Shown here: one piece after another, positions 36,487 to 45,035 of the stretch
Layout: each line of letters opens with the position of its first letter
Numbering within the stretch: position 1 is the stretch's first letter
Assembly (NCBI RefSeq): GCF_035918095.1
Contig: NZ_CP109137.1
Location: 5,458,001-5,522,000 of the forward strand
Length of the DNA: 64,000 nucleotides
Direction of reading: 5' to 3'
Source of the DNA: Streptomyces sp. NBC_01750
GTDB taxonomy: Bacteria > Actinomycetota > Actinomycetes > Streptomycetales > Streptomycetaceae
Notes under the pieces: generated by a model
The model's database searches: none
Told to the model about the DNA's origin: nothing
The model's input: only the letters and a program-made list of their open reading frames with translations
Program-made: the position numbers and the translations under genes

Positions 36487-36849
36487 ATGTTCGGACTCGG
36501 CAAGCAGGAACTCAACGTACTCGTACTGCGTGACGCGGACGGCATCGGCGATGCCGTCCGCGCCGCGTTGGACACTGCCACGCCCGAGGAACGCCCCGGT
36601 CTTGAGCGCGCCGCCGCTCTCGTCGCCGAAGCCGCCGCGGCCTCGGACGCCGAGCTGCGCGGCCGCTGGGTGCGCGGGCATCTCGCCGCGGCCGGCATCG
36701 AAGGGCCGGCCGACTCGATCACCGCGATCAAGGCGCTGCGCCAGGCCGAGCGGGGGCTGAGTCTTATCGCGGCGGTGGACCTGGCGAAGGACGCGGAGGC
36801 GACCAGGCCCGGAGCCGGGAAGGCCGGCCCGGCGGACCAGGCCGGTTAG
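36487..36849 (+). CDS. Small soluble protein of unknown function
   Basis: 120 residues, alanine-rich (roughly a quarter), acidic and predicted almost wholly helical, with no signal peptide, membrane segment or cysteine. The ATG at 36487 is the most likely start because the codons before it overlap the terminator region, although no good ribosome-binding site is visible. The codon-position GC pattern supports a real gene. Its last four bases overlap the end of the convergent PEP-mutase-family gene. I do not recognise the family. Its position suggests, without proof, occasional read-through from the osmoprotectant operon. Confidence 0.55.
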   Translation: MFGLGKQELNVLVLRDADGIGDAVRAALDTATPEERPGLERAAALVAEAAAASDAELRGRWVRGHLAAAGIEGPADSITAIKALRQAERGLSLIAAVDLAKDAEATRPGAGKAGPADQAG

Positions 36850-37586
36850 TCCGCGCGCTGTGTGTGCTCCGCGCGCAGGTTCTCGGCGATGGTTCGTACC
36901 GCCGCCATCGCTTTCCGGTGCAGGCCGGGCCCGAAGGTGATCCGGGTCGCGCCGAGGCGGCCCAGCTCAGCGATGCTCGGACTGCCCGGCAACGGCGCGA
37001 CATTGATCGGGCCCTCGATCCCTTCGCGCAGCAATGGGATGTGCTCCGGCGGTACGGCGAACGGGTAGACGCAGTCCGCCCCGGCCGCGACATAGAGCCG
37101 CGCCCGGGTGATCGCCTCGGCCGGGTCGCTCACGCCGCGCAGGAACGAGTCGACCCGGGCGTTGATGAACAGCCGGTCGCCCGCCTCCGCGCGTACCTCC
37201 GCCAGCCAGTCCGCGTGCCGCTGCGGGTCCTTGAGGGCTTTCGTGGCCGAGTCGGAGTCCTCCAGATTGCAGCCGACCGCGCCGGTGTCGAGGATCCGGG
37301 CCACCAGTTCCTTCGGAGACAGGCCGTAGCCGTCCTCGACGTCCGCGGAGACGGGCACGTCCACCGAGCGGGCGATGCGGGTGACGGCCGCGAACATCTC
37401 GTCCGCGGGCGTCTGCCCGTCCTCGTGTCCGAGCGCGGCGGCGACACCGACGCTCGGCGTGGCCAGCGCCGGGAAGCCCGCGTCCGCGAAGGCGCGGGCG
37501 CTGGCCGCGTCCCAGGGGCCGGGCAGCACCAGGGGATCGCCGGACGAACGGCCGTGGTGCAGGGAGCGGAAGACGGTCACGGTCAT
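36846..37586 (-). CDS. Isocitrate lyase/PEP mutase superfamily enzyme
   Basis: 246 residues, a single TIM-barrel of the PEP mutase/ICL family. The opening LPGPWDAASARAFADAGFPALATPS is typical. The Mg2+-binding acidic loop is SADVEDGYG (about residues 80-88), followed by GCNLEDSD. FINARVDSF and DCVYPFAVP complete the barrel. The family's catalytic cysteine loop of 2-methylisocitrate lyase (KKCGH) is absent, so it is more likely a C-C or P-C lyase or hydrolase of the oxaloacetate-decarboxylase/phosphonopyruvate-hydrolase type than isocitrate lyase. The exact substrate is open. It runs leftward, ending against the small convergent gene, 44 bp downstream of the AhpD-like gene. Confidence 0.8.
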   Translation of the reverse strand: MTVTVFRSLHHGRSSGDPLVLPGPWDAASARAFADAGFPALATPSVGVAAALGHEDGQTPADEMFAAVTRIARSVDVPVSADVEDGYGLSPKELVARILDTGAVGCNLEDSDSATKALKDPQRHADWLAEVRAEAGDRLFINARVDSFLRGVSDPAEAITRARLYVAAGADCVYPFAVPPEHIPLLREGIEGPINVAPLPGSPSIAELGRLGATRITFGPGLHRKAMAAVRTIAENLRAEHTQRAD

Positions 37587-37630
37587 TTCTCTCCTGGATC
37601 TGCTGGATCTGCTGGGACTGTGGGCGGCGG

Positions 37631-38131
37631 TCAGTGCTTGAACTGACCGGGCGTGTAGTGGCCGGGGACCATGCGGGTCGACACGCCGAAACGGTTCCAG
37701 GCGTTGATGACCGTGATCGAGGAGATCAGGTGGGAAAGCTCCTTCTCGTCGAAGTACTTCGCGGCGTTCTCGTACACCTCGTCCGTCACAAAGCCGTCGG
37801 TCAGGACGGTCACGGCCTCCGTCAGCTCGATCGCCGCGATCTCCTTCTCGGTGTAGAAGTGCCGCGACTCCTCCCAGGCGCTGAGCTGGATGATCCGATC
37901 CACCGACTCGCCCGCCGCCAGCGCGTCCTTGGTGTGCATATCGAGGCAGAAGGCGCAGTGGTTGATCTGCGAGGCGCGGATCCTCACCAGCTCGAGGAGG
38001 ACCGGGTCCACGCCCTGCCGGGCGGCCGTGTCCAGCGCGACCATGGCCTTGTAGACCTCGGGGGCGAGCTGTCCGATCTGGAGACGGGGGGTGTGCTCGT
38101 GGGCGTAGGACTCGTTTCCGTTCGTCGTCAT
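37631..38131 (-). CDS. Carboxymuconolactone decarboxylase/AhpD-like protein
   Basis: 166 residues. The redox motif CAFCLDMHTKDA (Cys-x2-Cys-x3-His, near residue 57) defines the AhpD-like branch of the CMD family, whose thiols act as alkyl-hydroperoxidase partners; the sequence fits this better than the cysteine-free true decarboxylases. It shares a 47-bp region with the divergent MocR-type regulator at 38179, a common pairing in actinomycetes, and is the likely target of that regulator. The PEP-mutase-family gene begins 44 bp downstream and may be co-transcribed with it. Confidence 0.88.
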   Translation of the reverse strand: MTTNGNESYAHEHTPRLQIGQLAPEVYKAMVALDTAARQGVDPVLLELVRIRASQINHCAFCLDMHTKDALAAGESVDRIIQLSAWEESRHFYTEKEIAAIELTEAVTVLTDGFVTDEVYENAAKYFDEKELSHLISSITVINAWNRFGVSTRMVPGHYTPGQFKH

Positions 38132-38178
38132 GGCGACGAAGCTACGCGGCTGGTGGCACAGGAGTATGGTCCACTTCC

Positions 38179-39579
38179 ATGACAGATTCCTGGGCCACTT
38201 TCGGTGCTGATCTGCATGTCGAACTGCGCGGATCCGGGCTGCGGTCGGGCCTGATGGACGCGTTGCGGGAGGCCGCGCGCACCGGCCGGCTGGCGCCTGG
38301 GACCAGGCTGCCGTCCTCGCGCTCGCTCGCCGTCGACCTGGGCATCGCCCGCAATACGGTCGCGGACGCGTACGCGGAGCTGGTCGCCGAAGGGTGGCTC
38401 ACGGCGCAACAGGGCTCGGGGACACGGGTGGCCAGACGAGCCGTGCCGAGGAAACCGCCGGCCGGCGTGGTCAGAGCACGGCCGGCCCGCCGCCGCCCCA
38501 CGTACAGCCTGCATGCCGGCACACCCGACCTGGCCTCCTTTCCGCGCGCGGAGTGGCTGAAGGCGGCTCGCCGGGCACTGACCAGCGCGCCCCACGAGGC
38601 CCTCGGATACGGCGACCCACTCGGGCGCATCGAGCTGCGGACCGTACTCGCCGACTATCTGGCACGGGCGCGCGGTGTGTACGCGGACCCCGGGCGCATC
38701 GTCATCTGCTCCGGCTTCGTACACGGACTGATGCTGATGGGGAAAGTGCTCAGACGGCGTCGGGTACGGGAGATGGCCGTCGAGTCGTACGGGCTCGATG
38801 TGCACTGGAACCTGCTGACCGAGGCTGGTCTGCGGACTCCGGCACTGCCCGTCGATGAACTGGGCTCGCAGACGGGCGAGTTGGCCGCGCTGCGCGGGGT
38901 GGGCGCCGTGCTGATGACGCCCGCGCACCAGTTCCCGACAGGGGTTCCGCTCCACCCCGACCGGCGCGCGGCCGCCGTCGACTGGGCGCGCGGGTCGGGC
39001 GGGCTGATCCTGGAGGACGACTACGACGGGGAGTTCCGCTACGACCGGCAGCCGGTGGGCGCGCTCCAGGGGCTGGACCCGGAGCGGGTGGTCTACATGG
39101 GCACGGCGAGCAAATCGCTGGCGCCGGGGCTGCGGCTCGCCTGGATGGTGCTGCCCGAGGAACTGGTCGGGGAGGTGACCGAGGCAAAGGGGTCCGTCGA
39201 CTGGGCGTCGAGCGCGCTGGACCAGCTGACGCTCGCGGAGTTCATCGCATCGGGTGCGTACGACCGTCATGTACGCGGAATGCGGCTGCGCTACCGGAGA
39301 AGGCGTGACCAGCTGGTCCGGGCACTGGCGGAGCGCGCGCCGGACATCCGGGTCAGTGGTATCGCCGCCGGACTGCACGCGGTGCTCGAACTCCCGCCGG
39401 GCACGGAGGGCTCCGTGATTCAGGCGGCGGCCTGGCAGGGCCTGGCGGTGGAGGGCGTCTCGAGATTCCGCCACAAGGACGTGCCGCCGGGGAGGGACGC
39501 GCTGGTGGTGGGGTACGCGACGCCGGCGGACAGCGGCTGGGCAGGAGCGCTCGACGCGCTGTGCCGGGCGCTGCCATGA
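38179..39579 (+). CDS. MocR-type (GntR/aminotransferase) transcriptional regulator
   Basis: 466 residues. A GntR winged helix covers residues 15-85 (LAPGTRLPSSRSLAVDLGIARNTVADAYAELVAEGWL). A linker follows, then a fold-type I aminotransferase domain: YGDPLGRIELR, LILEDDYDGEFRYD, and the PLP-binding lysine in MGTASKSLAPGLRLAWM. MocR proteins use bound PLP or an amino-ligand adduct as effector. It is divergent from the AhpD-like gene with only 47 bp between starts, so one operator could control both. The ATG at 38179 is the only good start. The ligand cannot be told from sequence. Confidence 0.92.
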   Translation: MTDSWATFGADLHVELRGSGLRSGLMDALREAARTGRLAPGTRLPSSRSLAVDLGIARNTVADAYAELVAEGWLTAQQGSGTRVARRAVPRKPPAGVVRARPARRRPTYSLHAGTPDLASFPRAEWLKAARRALTSAPHEALGYGDPLGRIELRTVLADYLARARGVYADPGRIVICSGFVHGLMLMGKVLRRRRVREMAVESYGLDVHWNLLTEAGLRTPALPVDELGSQTGELAALRGVGAVLMTPAHQFPTGVPLHPDRRAAAVDWARGSGGLILEDDYDGEFRYDRQPVGALQGLDPERVVYMGTASKSLAPGLRLAWMVLPEELVGEVTEAKGSVDWASSALDQLTLAEFIASGAYDRHVRGMRLRYRRRRDQLVRALAERAPDIRVSGIAAGLHAVLELPPGTEGSVIQAAAWQGLAVEGVSRFRHKDVPPGRDALVVGYATPADSGWAGALDALCRALP

Positions 39580-39683
39580 GGCGCGCCCAAGGGCTCGGGC
39601 CCCGGGGCCGCGCCTCGATCGCGCGGAGAGGCTGATCCGCGCCGGCGAGGCTCTTGCCGGGGCTCCGCCCCGAGCCCGGCTCC

Positions 39684-40547
39684 TCAACCGCCCGAGGGGC
39701 TGATTTCGGCCGGCGCCGTCGATGGCGGCTCGCCGAACCGTGCCAGAGCCAGCGCACCCGCCACCGCCACCACGAATCCCGCGACGGCCAGCCACGCCAG
39801 GCCCTCGCGGGTCCGGTCGCCGAGCCACACCACGCCCACGAGCGCCGGGCCGATCGTCTCGCCGATCACCATGCCCGCCGTGGCCGTCGTTACCGAGCCG
39901 CGCTGCAGGGCGGAGGTGAGCAGCAGGAACGCCGCGCCGCCGCCGAGCAGCAGTGCGTACAGGGCAGGGTTGGTGAGAACTTCGGGCAGGGAGACCGTGT
40001 CGATCAGGCGGACCGAGACCTCGACCACCCCGAAGCCGCAGCCCGCGCCGAGGCCGAGCACCAGGGCGCGCGCCTTGTCGGGGAGGCGGCCCGCGACCGT
40101 GCCGGCGAGGAGTACGGCGAAGGCGACGCCGAGCATCGCCCAGCGCAGCGCGTCCGATCCGGCGCGGTCGCCCTCCTCGCCCGAGGCGAGGCCCAGCATG
40201 GCAAGACCCGCGCAGACCGCGGCCACCGCGGCCCATTCCGTCCGGCTCAGACGGGTATCGAGCAGGCGGGCCGCCACCACGGCCGTGACCGCGAGGCTCG
40301 CGGCGAGCGCCGCGCCGACGGCGTAGATGGGGATGGAGCGCAGCGCGACGATCTGGAGGGCGAAGCCGAGGCCGTCCAGGGCGAGTCCGGCGACATAGCG
40401 CCACTGGCGCAGCGCCCGCAGCAGCAGCGCCGGATCGACACCTGAGCCGGTGCCGGGTTCAGCGGCCCGGGTGGCGACGGCCTGGAGGACGGAGGCCGTG
40501 CCGAAGCAGACCGCGGAACCGACTGCACAGATCATCCCAAAGAGCAC
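39684..40547 (-). CDS. EamA/DMT-family transporter-like membrane protein
   Basis: 287 residues with about ten hydrophobic segments in two related halves (MICAVGSAVCFGTASVLQ..., LALDGLGFALQIVALRSIPIYAV in the first; GAAFLLLTSALQRGSVTTATAGMVIGETIGPALVG in the second), the plan of drug/metabolite-type EamA exporters. The GTG at 40547 is chosen; a TACAGT box 9 bp upstream suggests a leaderless or nearly leaderless message. Substrate unknown. Monocistronic, with the lipoprotein/ATP-grasp pair diverging from the other side. Confidence 0.72.
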   Translation of the reverse strand: MLFGMICAVGSAVCFGTASVLQAVATRAAEPGTGSGVDPALLLRALRQWRYVAGLALDGLGFALQIVALRSIPIYAVGAALAASLAVTAVVAARLLDTRLSRTEWAAVAAVCAGLAMLGLASGEEGDRAGSDALRWAMLGVAFAVLLAGTVAGRLPDKARALVLGLGAGCGFGVVEVSVRLIDTVSLPEVLTNPALYALLLGGGAAFLLLTSALQRGSVTTATAGMVIGETIGPALVGVVWLGDRTREGLAWLAVAGFVVAVAGALALARFGEPPSTAPAEISPSGG

Positions 40548-40669
40548 AGAGCGACTGTAGATGAACCGCGGATGGGGAGGGCTGGTGGACCGGGCTGACA
40601 GCCCCGCGGGGCGGCCCTCTAGTCTGTCCGGCGATCCACTGGCTTGATTCGAACGGGGGCGACCGGCTG

Positions 40670-40963
40670 ATGGCACGACGCAGGCTGAGGTCGAGCACGG
40701 TAGTGCTCGGCGGCATGGGGGTGCTCGCGGCGACGCTGACGGCGTGCAGCTCGGAGCCGGACGAGCGGTGCGTCGATCCGGTGACCTACGAGGTGCTGCC
40801 GGACTACAAGTGCGACGGCGACGGCGACAGTGACGGATCCAGCAGCTCCGGCAGGTACTACTACGGCGGCAGGGTGAGCGGTGACCGGGCCGAGGGCGGC
40901 AGCTTCGACAGGACTGCCGTCGACAGCGGCGGCTTCGGCGGCTCCAGCTCCGGCGGCGGCTGA
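40670..40963 (+). CDS. Small lipoprotein partner of the ATP-grasp enzyme (YgiB-like)
   Basis: 97 residues. The lipoprotein signal peptide ends LTAC with the modified cysteine at residue 26. The mature part has two cysteines in ERCVDPVTYEVLPDYKC, followed by a tail rich in Ser, Gly and Asp. It ends 18 bp before a glutathionylspermidine-synthase-family gene. In E. coli the DUF1190 lipoprotein YgiB is followed by the same kind of enzyme, YgiC; the cysteine segment and gene order suggest a distant equivalent. That correspondence is an inference, since the sequence is too short for certainty. Confidence 0.72.
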   Translation: MARRRLRSSTVVLGGMGVLAATLTACSSEPDERCVDPVTYEVLPDYKCDGDGDSDGSSSSGRYYYGGRVSGDRAEGGSFDRTAVDSGGFGGSSSGGG

Positions 40964-40981
40964 GTACGGGACACACAGAGC

Positions 40982-42163
40982 ATGAAGCGTCACACCATCG
41001 AGCCCCGCCCCGGCTGGCAGCAGATCGTCGAGGAACAGGGCCTCATCTACCCGCTCACCCGCTACCCGGACGGCTCCCTGCGCCCTTACTGGGACGAGAG
41101 CGCGTACTACGAATTCTCGCTGCCCGAGGTCGAGGCGCTGGAAGAGGTCGTCGAGGAACTGCACGCCATGTGCCTGGCCGCCGCCGCGCACATTGTCGAG
41201 CACGACCGCTTCGCAGACCTCGGCATCACCGACCCGAGACTCGCCTCGCTGATAGCCGAGTCCTGGCGGCGACGGGACGAACTCCCTTCCGTCTACGGCC
41301 GGTTCGATCTGCGCTACGACGGCACCGGCCCGGCCAAGATGCTGGAGTACAACGCCGACACCCCCACCTCTCTGGTCGAGGCCGCCAGTTCGCAGTGGTT
41401 CTGGATGGAGGACCGCTTCCCGGGCGCCGACCAGTGGAACTCCCTCCATGAACGCCTCGTCGACGCCTGGAAGCGTCAGGCGCCGCTGCTTCCGCCCGGG
41501 CCGCTGCACTTCGTCCACTCCGACGGCGACGAGCTGGGCGAGGACCTGATGACGGTCGCGTATCTGCGCGAGACCGCCGAGCAGGCGGGCCTCGCCACCG
41601 AAGCGCTGTCCGTCGAACAGATCGGCTGGGACCGGCTGTCAGGGCGCTTCGTGGACCACCGGCTGCGCTTCATCCGCAGCTGCTTCAAGCTCTATCCGTG
41701 GGAGTGGCTGACCACCGACCGCTTCGGGCCGTACGTCCTCGACACCCTGGACAACGGCGGCGGCACCGGCACCACCTGCTGGATCGAGCCCGCCTGGAAG
41801 ATGCTGCTCTCCAACAAGGCGCTGCTGGCGATCCTCTGGGAGCTCAGTCCGGGCCACCGGAACCTGCTTCCCGCGTACCTCGACGGGCCACGTGAACTCG
41901 CCGTGGAGCGCGGTTACGTGGCCAAGCCGCTGCTCGGCCGGGAGGGCGCCGGAGTCACCATCCATGAGCCCGGCGCCCAGCCCGAACTGCGCGATGAGCC
42001 GTGCTGCTACCAGGAATTTGCCCCGCTGCCCGATTTCGACGGCAACCGCGTGGTGCTCGGCGCGTGGGTCGTCGAGAACGAGGCGGCGGGGCTCGGTATC
42101 CGGGAATCGGCGGGGCTGGTCACGGACGAGTACGCCCGCTTCCTGCCCCACGTCATCCTCTAG
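40982..42163 (+). CDS. Glutathionylspermidine-synthase-family ATP-grasp ligase (YgiC-like)
   Basis: 393 residues, the length of the stand-alone ATP-grasp branch (YgiC/YjfC), lacking the amidase domain of true glutathionylspermidine synthetases. Diagnostic blocks are RFDLRYDGTGPAKMLEYNADTPTSLVEAA, HSDGDELGEDLMTVAYL, VAKPLLGREGAGVTI and the Mg2+-binding end. It should form an amide bond between a carboxylate and an amine using ATP, but actinomycetes do not make glutathione or trypanothione, so the natural substrate is something else. Co-transcribed with the lipoprotein gene. It ends against the convergent rocD gene with a hairpin between them. Confidence 0.88.
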   Translation: MKRHTIEPRPGWQQIVEEQGLIYPLTRYPDGSLRPYWDESAYYEFSLPEVEALEEVVEELHAMCLAAAAHIVEHDRFADLGITDPRLASLIAESWRRRDELPSVYGRFDLRYDGTGPAKMLEYNADTPTSLVEAASSQWFWMEDRFPGADQWNSLHERLVDAWKRQAPLLPPGPLHFVHSDGDELGEDLMTVAYLRETAEQAGLATEALSVEQIGWDRLSGRFVDHRLRFIRSCFKLYPWEWLTTDRFGPYVLDTLDNGGGTGTTCWIEPAWKMLLSNKALLAILWELSPGHRNLLPAYLDGPRELAVERGYVAKPLLGREGAGVTIHEPGAQPELRDEPCCYQEFAPLPDFDGNRVVLGAWVVENEAAGLGIRESAGLVTDEYARFLPHVIL

Positions 42164-42202
42164 CCCGGGCCCGTACAGTCCGAACGTCCAGTACGGGCCG
42201 GG
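42164..42202. terminator. Bidirectional terminator between the ATP-grasp gene and rocD
   Basis: CCCGGGCCCGTAC (42164-42176) pairs with GTACGGGCCGGG (42191-42202), leaving one bulged base. It begins directly after the ATP-grasp stop and lies 28 bp beyond the end of rocD. Confidence 0.65.
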
Positions 42203-42229
42203 TGTCCAGTACGGGGCCGTACCGGCCGC

Positions 42230-43435
42230 TCAGCCCTCCAGTACGGCTCTGAGCTGGTCCAGGCCCCAGTCCAGGTCCTCCTTGCTGATCACCAGCGGCG
42301 GGGCGATCCGGATCGTCGAGCCGTGGGTGTCCTTGACCAGGACCCCGCGGTCCATCAGCTTCTCGGAGATCTCCCGGCCGGTGCCGCGGCTCGGCACGAT
42401 GTCGACGCCCGCCCACAGCCCGCGGCCGCGCACCGCCTCCACCGCGCCGCCGCCCGTCAACAGGCCCAGCTCGTGGTGGAGGTGGTCGCCCAGCTCGGTG
42501 GCGCGCTGCTGGAACTCGCCGGTGCGCAGCATCGCGATCACCTCCAGGGCCACCGCGCAGGCCAGCGGATTGCCGCCGAAGGTCGAGCCGTGCTCCCCGG
42601 GACGGTGGACGCCGAGCACCTCGGCGGAGGAGACGACCGCCGACACCGGCACGACACCGCCGCCCAGCGCCTTGCCCAGCACATACATGTCCGGCACGAC
42701 GTTCTCGTGCTCGCAGGCGAACGTCCGGCCGGTCCGCCCGAGGCCCGACTGGATCTCGTCCGCGATGAAGAGGATGTTCCGCTCGCGGGTCAGCTCCCGC
42801 ACCCGTGAGAGGTATCCGGCCGGCGGCACCAGCACTCCGGCCTCGCCCTGGATCGGCTCCAGCAGCACGGCGACGGTGTTCTCGGTCAGCGCCGCGTCCA
42901 TCGCGGTCAGATCCCCGTACGGAACGATCTCGAAGCCCGGGGTGTACGGACCGAAGTCCGCCCGTGCCTCCGGATCCGTCGAGAAGCTGATCACCGTCGT
43001 CGTACGGCCGTGGAAGTTGTTGGCCGCGACGACGATCTTCGCCATGTTGTCCGGGACACCCTTGACCCGGTAGCCCCATTTCCGGGCGGTCTTCACGGCA
43101 GTCTCGACTGCCTCCGCCCCGGTGTTCATCGGCAGCACCATCTCCATGCCGCACAACTCGGCGAGCTGTGTACAGAAGTCGGCGAACCGGTCGTGATGGA
43201 AGGCGCGGGAGGTGAGCGTGACGCGCTCCAGCTGCGCCTTGGCGGCGTCGATGAGACGACGGTTTCCGTGACCGAAGTTGAGCGCCGAGTACCCGGCGAG
43301 CATGTCGAGGTAGCGGCGCCCCTCGACATCGGTCATCCAGGCGCCCTCCGCCGTGGCGACGACGACGGGCAGAGGGTGGTAGTTGTGCGCGCTGTGAGCC
43401 TCCGCGGAGGCAATGGCACTCTCCGATGTGGACAC
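42230..43435 (-). CDS. rocD: Ornithine aminotransferase
   Basis: 401 residues from the GTG at 43435 (CGGAGATCCC upstream), the usual length. It is a class III aminotransferase: NYHPLPVVVATAEGAWMTDVEGRRYLDMLAGYSALNFGH at the N-terminus (shown here as the conserved opening blocks NYHPLP and GRRYLD), MNTGAEAVETAVK for PLP phosphate, ADEIQSGLGRTG, and the PLP lysine in YVLGKALGGG. It converts ornithine and 2-oxoglutarate to glutamate semialdehyde and glutamate, linking arginine and proline metabolism. It is divergent from glyA over 316 bp, of which the glyA riboswitch occupies the right half. Confidence 0.92.
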   Translation of the reverse strand: MSTSESAIASAEAHSAHNYHPLPVVVATAEGAWMTDVEGRRYLDMLAGYSALNFGHGNRRLIDAAKAQLERVTLTSRAFHHDRFADFCTQLAELCGMEMVLPMNTGAEAVETAVKTARKWGYRVKGVPDNMAKIVVAANNFHGRTTTVISFSTDPEARADFGPYTPGFEIVPYGDLTAMDAALTENTVAVLLEPIQGEAGVLVPPAGYLSRVRELTRERNILFIADEIQSGLGRTGRTFACEHENVVPDMYVLGKALGGGVVPVSAVVSSAEVLGVHRPGEHGSTFGGNPLACAVALEVIAMLRTGEFQQRATELGDHLHHELGLLTGGGAVEAVRGRGLWAGVDIVPSRGTGREISEKLMDRGVLVKDTHGSTIRIAPPLVISKEDLDWGLDQLRAVLEG

Positions 43436-43545
43436 GGGATCTCCGTTCAGTAGAGACGAGCCGTCCGGTTGGGGCGGGGTGATGCCCCTGTTTCTATCGT
43501 CGCTCGCATGGTGGACTGAGAAACCTTGCTGTGGGTCCTGGCCGC

Positions 43546-43551
43546 TAGGCT
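43546..43551 (+). promoter_or_regulatory. Candidate -10 box of glyA
   Basis: TAGGCT, a common Streptomyces -10 box. The only TTG-containing -35 candidate, TTGCTG (43526-43531), is 14 bp upstream, which is short, so activation or a different -35 may be involved. Transcription from here would begin at about 43558, exactly at the riboswitch. Confidence 0.4.
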
Positions 43552-43557
43552 GGGCAT

Positions 43558-43645
43558 TACGCACGGCGACTGGCGTACGGGGAAGTGACCTCGAGGGAAC
43601 CGCGCGCGGAAGACCACACGAGGTGCCGCCCGCCTGGGTACTCCG
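43558..43645 (+). ncRNA. ZTP (pfl-type) riboswitch in the glyA leader
   Basis: The leader contains in order the conserved blocks of the ZTP/ZMP riboswitch: GACTGGCG (43568-43575), GAGGGAACCG (about 43593-43602) at the end of the second stem, and CCGCCTGGGTA (43630-43640), against the family consensus CCGCCUGGGCA. The ligand, ZMP or ZTP, accumulates when 10-formyl-tetrahydrofolate is short, and glyA, which makes one-carbon units, is a known target of the class. CTCCGGG (43641-43647), directly after the last block, is complementary to CCCGGAG (43739-43745), which covers the GGAGG ribosome-binding site. Control is therefore likely to be at translation. Confidence 0.78.
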
Positions 43646-43751
43646 GGACACATCCCATCAGGGTGCCGCCCGCTCCTCGCCGCAGGCCGAGGGGACCCCC
43701 GAGCCGCACCCCGGGACCACGACCGAGCAACGGATCGCCCCGGAGGACACC

Positions 43752-45035
43752 ATGACGCTTCCCCTGCCGCACCCCGCACTCTCCGCCACCGACCCGGAAC
43801 TGTCGGCCCTCGTCGGCGCCGAGGAACAGCTCCAGGCAGAGACGCTCAGGCTGATCCCCAGCGAGAACTATGTCTCCCGGGCCGTACTGGAAGCCTCCGG
43901 CACGGTCCTGCAGAACAAGTACAGCGAGGGCTACCCAGGCCGCCGCTACTACGAGGGCCAGCAGAACATCGACCAGGTCGAGCTGCTCGCCATCGCCCGC
44001 GCCAAGGCCCTCTTCGGTGTCGAGCACGCCAATGTCCAGCCCTACTCCGGCTCTCCTGCCAACCTCGCCGTCTATCTCGCCTTCGCGGAGCCCGGCGACA
44101 CCGTGATGGGCATGGCCCTGCCGATGGGCGGCCACCTCACGCACGGCTGGGGCGTCTCCGCCACCGGCAAATGGTTCCGCGGTGTCCAGTACGGCGTACG
44201 CCAGGACACGGGCCTGATCGACTTCGACGAGGTCCGCGAACTCGCCCTGAAGGAGCGGCCGAAGCTCATCTTCTGCGGTGGCACCGCGCTGCCCCGCACC
44301 ATCGACTTCGCGGCTTTCGCGGAGATCGCCCGCGAGTCCGGCGCCGTCCTGGTCGCCGATGTCGCGCATATCGCGGGCCTGATCGCGGGTGGCGCCCATC
44401 CCTCCCCCGTGCCGCACGCCGATGTGATCTCCACGACCACCCACAAGACCCTGCGTGGACCCCGGGGCGCGATGCTGATGTCCCGCGAGGAGCACGCCAA
44501 GGCGATCGACAAGGCGGTCTTCCCCGGGCTCCAGGGCGGCCCGCACAACCAGACCACCGCGGCCATCGCGGTCGCCCTGCACGAGGCGGCCCAGCCCTCC
44601 TTCCGTACCTATGCTCAGTCGGTCGTCGCCAATGCCAAGGCGCTCGCCGATGAGCTGCTCGCCCGCGGCTTCGACCTGGTGTCGGGCGGAACCGACAACC
44701 ATCTGATCCTGATGGACCTCACTCCCAAGGACGTGCCCGGCAAGGTGGCGGCGAAGGCCCTCGACAGGGCCGGGATCGTCGTCAACTACAACACCGTCCC
44801 GTACGACCCGAGGAAGCCCTTCGACCCCTCCGGCGTACGCATCGGCACCCCCTCCCTCACCTCGCGCGGTCTCGGTACGCAGCACATGGCCGCCGTCGCC
44901 GACTGGATCGACCGCGGTGTCACCGCGGCCGGCACGGGAGACGAGGACTCGCTGGCGACCATCCGGTCCGAGGTCGCCGAGCTGATGGCCGCCTTCCCGG
45001 CGCCCGGACTGTCCGCCCAGCGCGCTGACGGGTGA
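43752..45035 (+). CDS. glyA: Serine hydroxymethyltransferase
   Basis: 427 residues. ENYVSRAVLEASGTVLQNKYSEGYPGRRYYEG is shown by its blocks ENYVS, NKYSEGYPG and RRYYEG. VQPYSGSPAN and the PLP lysine in TTTHKTLRGPRG (about residue 236) follow, then TSRG near the end for the carboxylate of serine. It interconverts serine and glycine and charges tetrahydrofolate with a one-carbon unit. The ATG at 43752 follows GGAGG (43742-43746), the site the upstream riboswitch can mask. It is preceded by a 190-nt leader and ends before a convergent gene with a duplicated-arm hairpin between. Confidence 0.96.
   Translation: MTLPLPHPALSATDPELSALVGAEEQLQAETLRLIPSENYVSRAVLEASGTVLQNKYSEGYPGRRYYEGQQNIDQVELLAIARAKALFGVEHANVQPYSGSPANLAVYLAFAEPGDTVMGMALPMGGHLTHGWGVSATGKWFRGVQYGVRQDTGLIDFDEVRELALKERPKLIFCGGTALPRTIDFAAFAEIARESGAVLVADVAHIAGLIAGGAHPSPVPHADVISTTTHKTLRGPRGAMLMSREEHAKAIDKAVFPGLQGGPHNQTTAAIAVALHEAAQPSFRTYAQSVVANAKALADELLARGFDLVSGGTDNHLILMDLTPKDVPGKVAAKALDRAGIVVNYNTVPYDPRKPFDPSGVRIGTPSLTSRGLGTQHMAAVADWIDRGVTAAGTGDEDSLATIRSEVAELMAAFPAPGLSAQRADG

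Noticed and set aside
33192..36731. 1179-codon open frame on the minus strand across the osmoprotectant ABC operon
   Set aside because: It is antisense to four well-supported genes and its translation is a typical high-GC shadow rich in Arg, Gly, His and Asp.
40640..40660. tRNA-like TTGATTCGAACGGG segment
   Set aside because: No acceptor stem, anticodon arm or matching 5' half is found within 90 bp.
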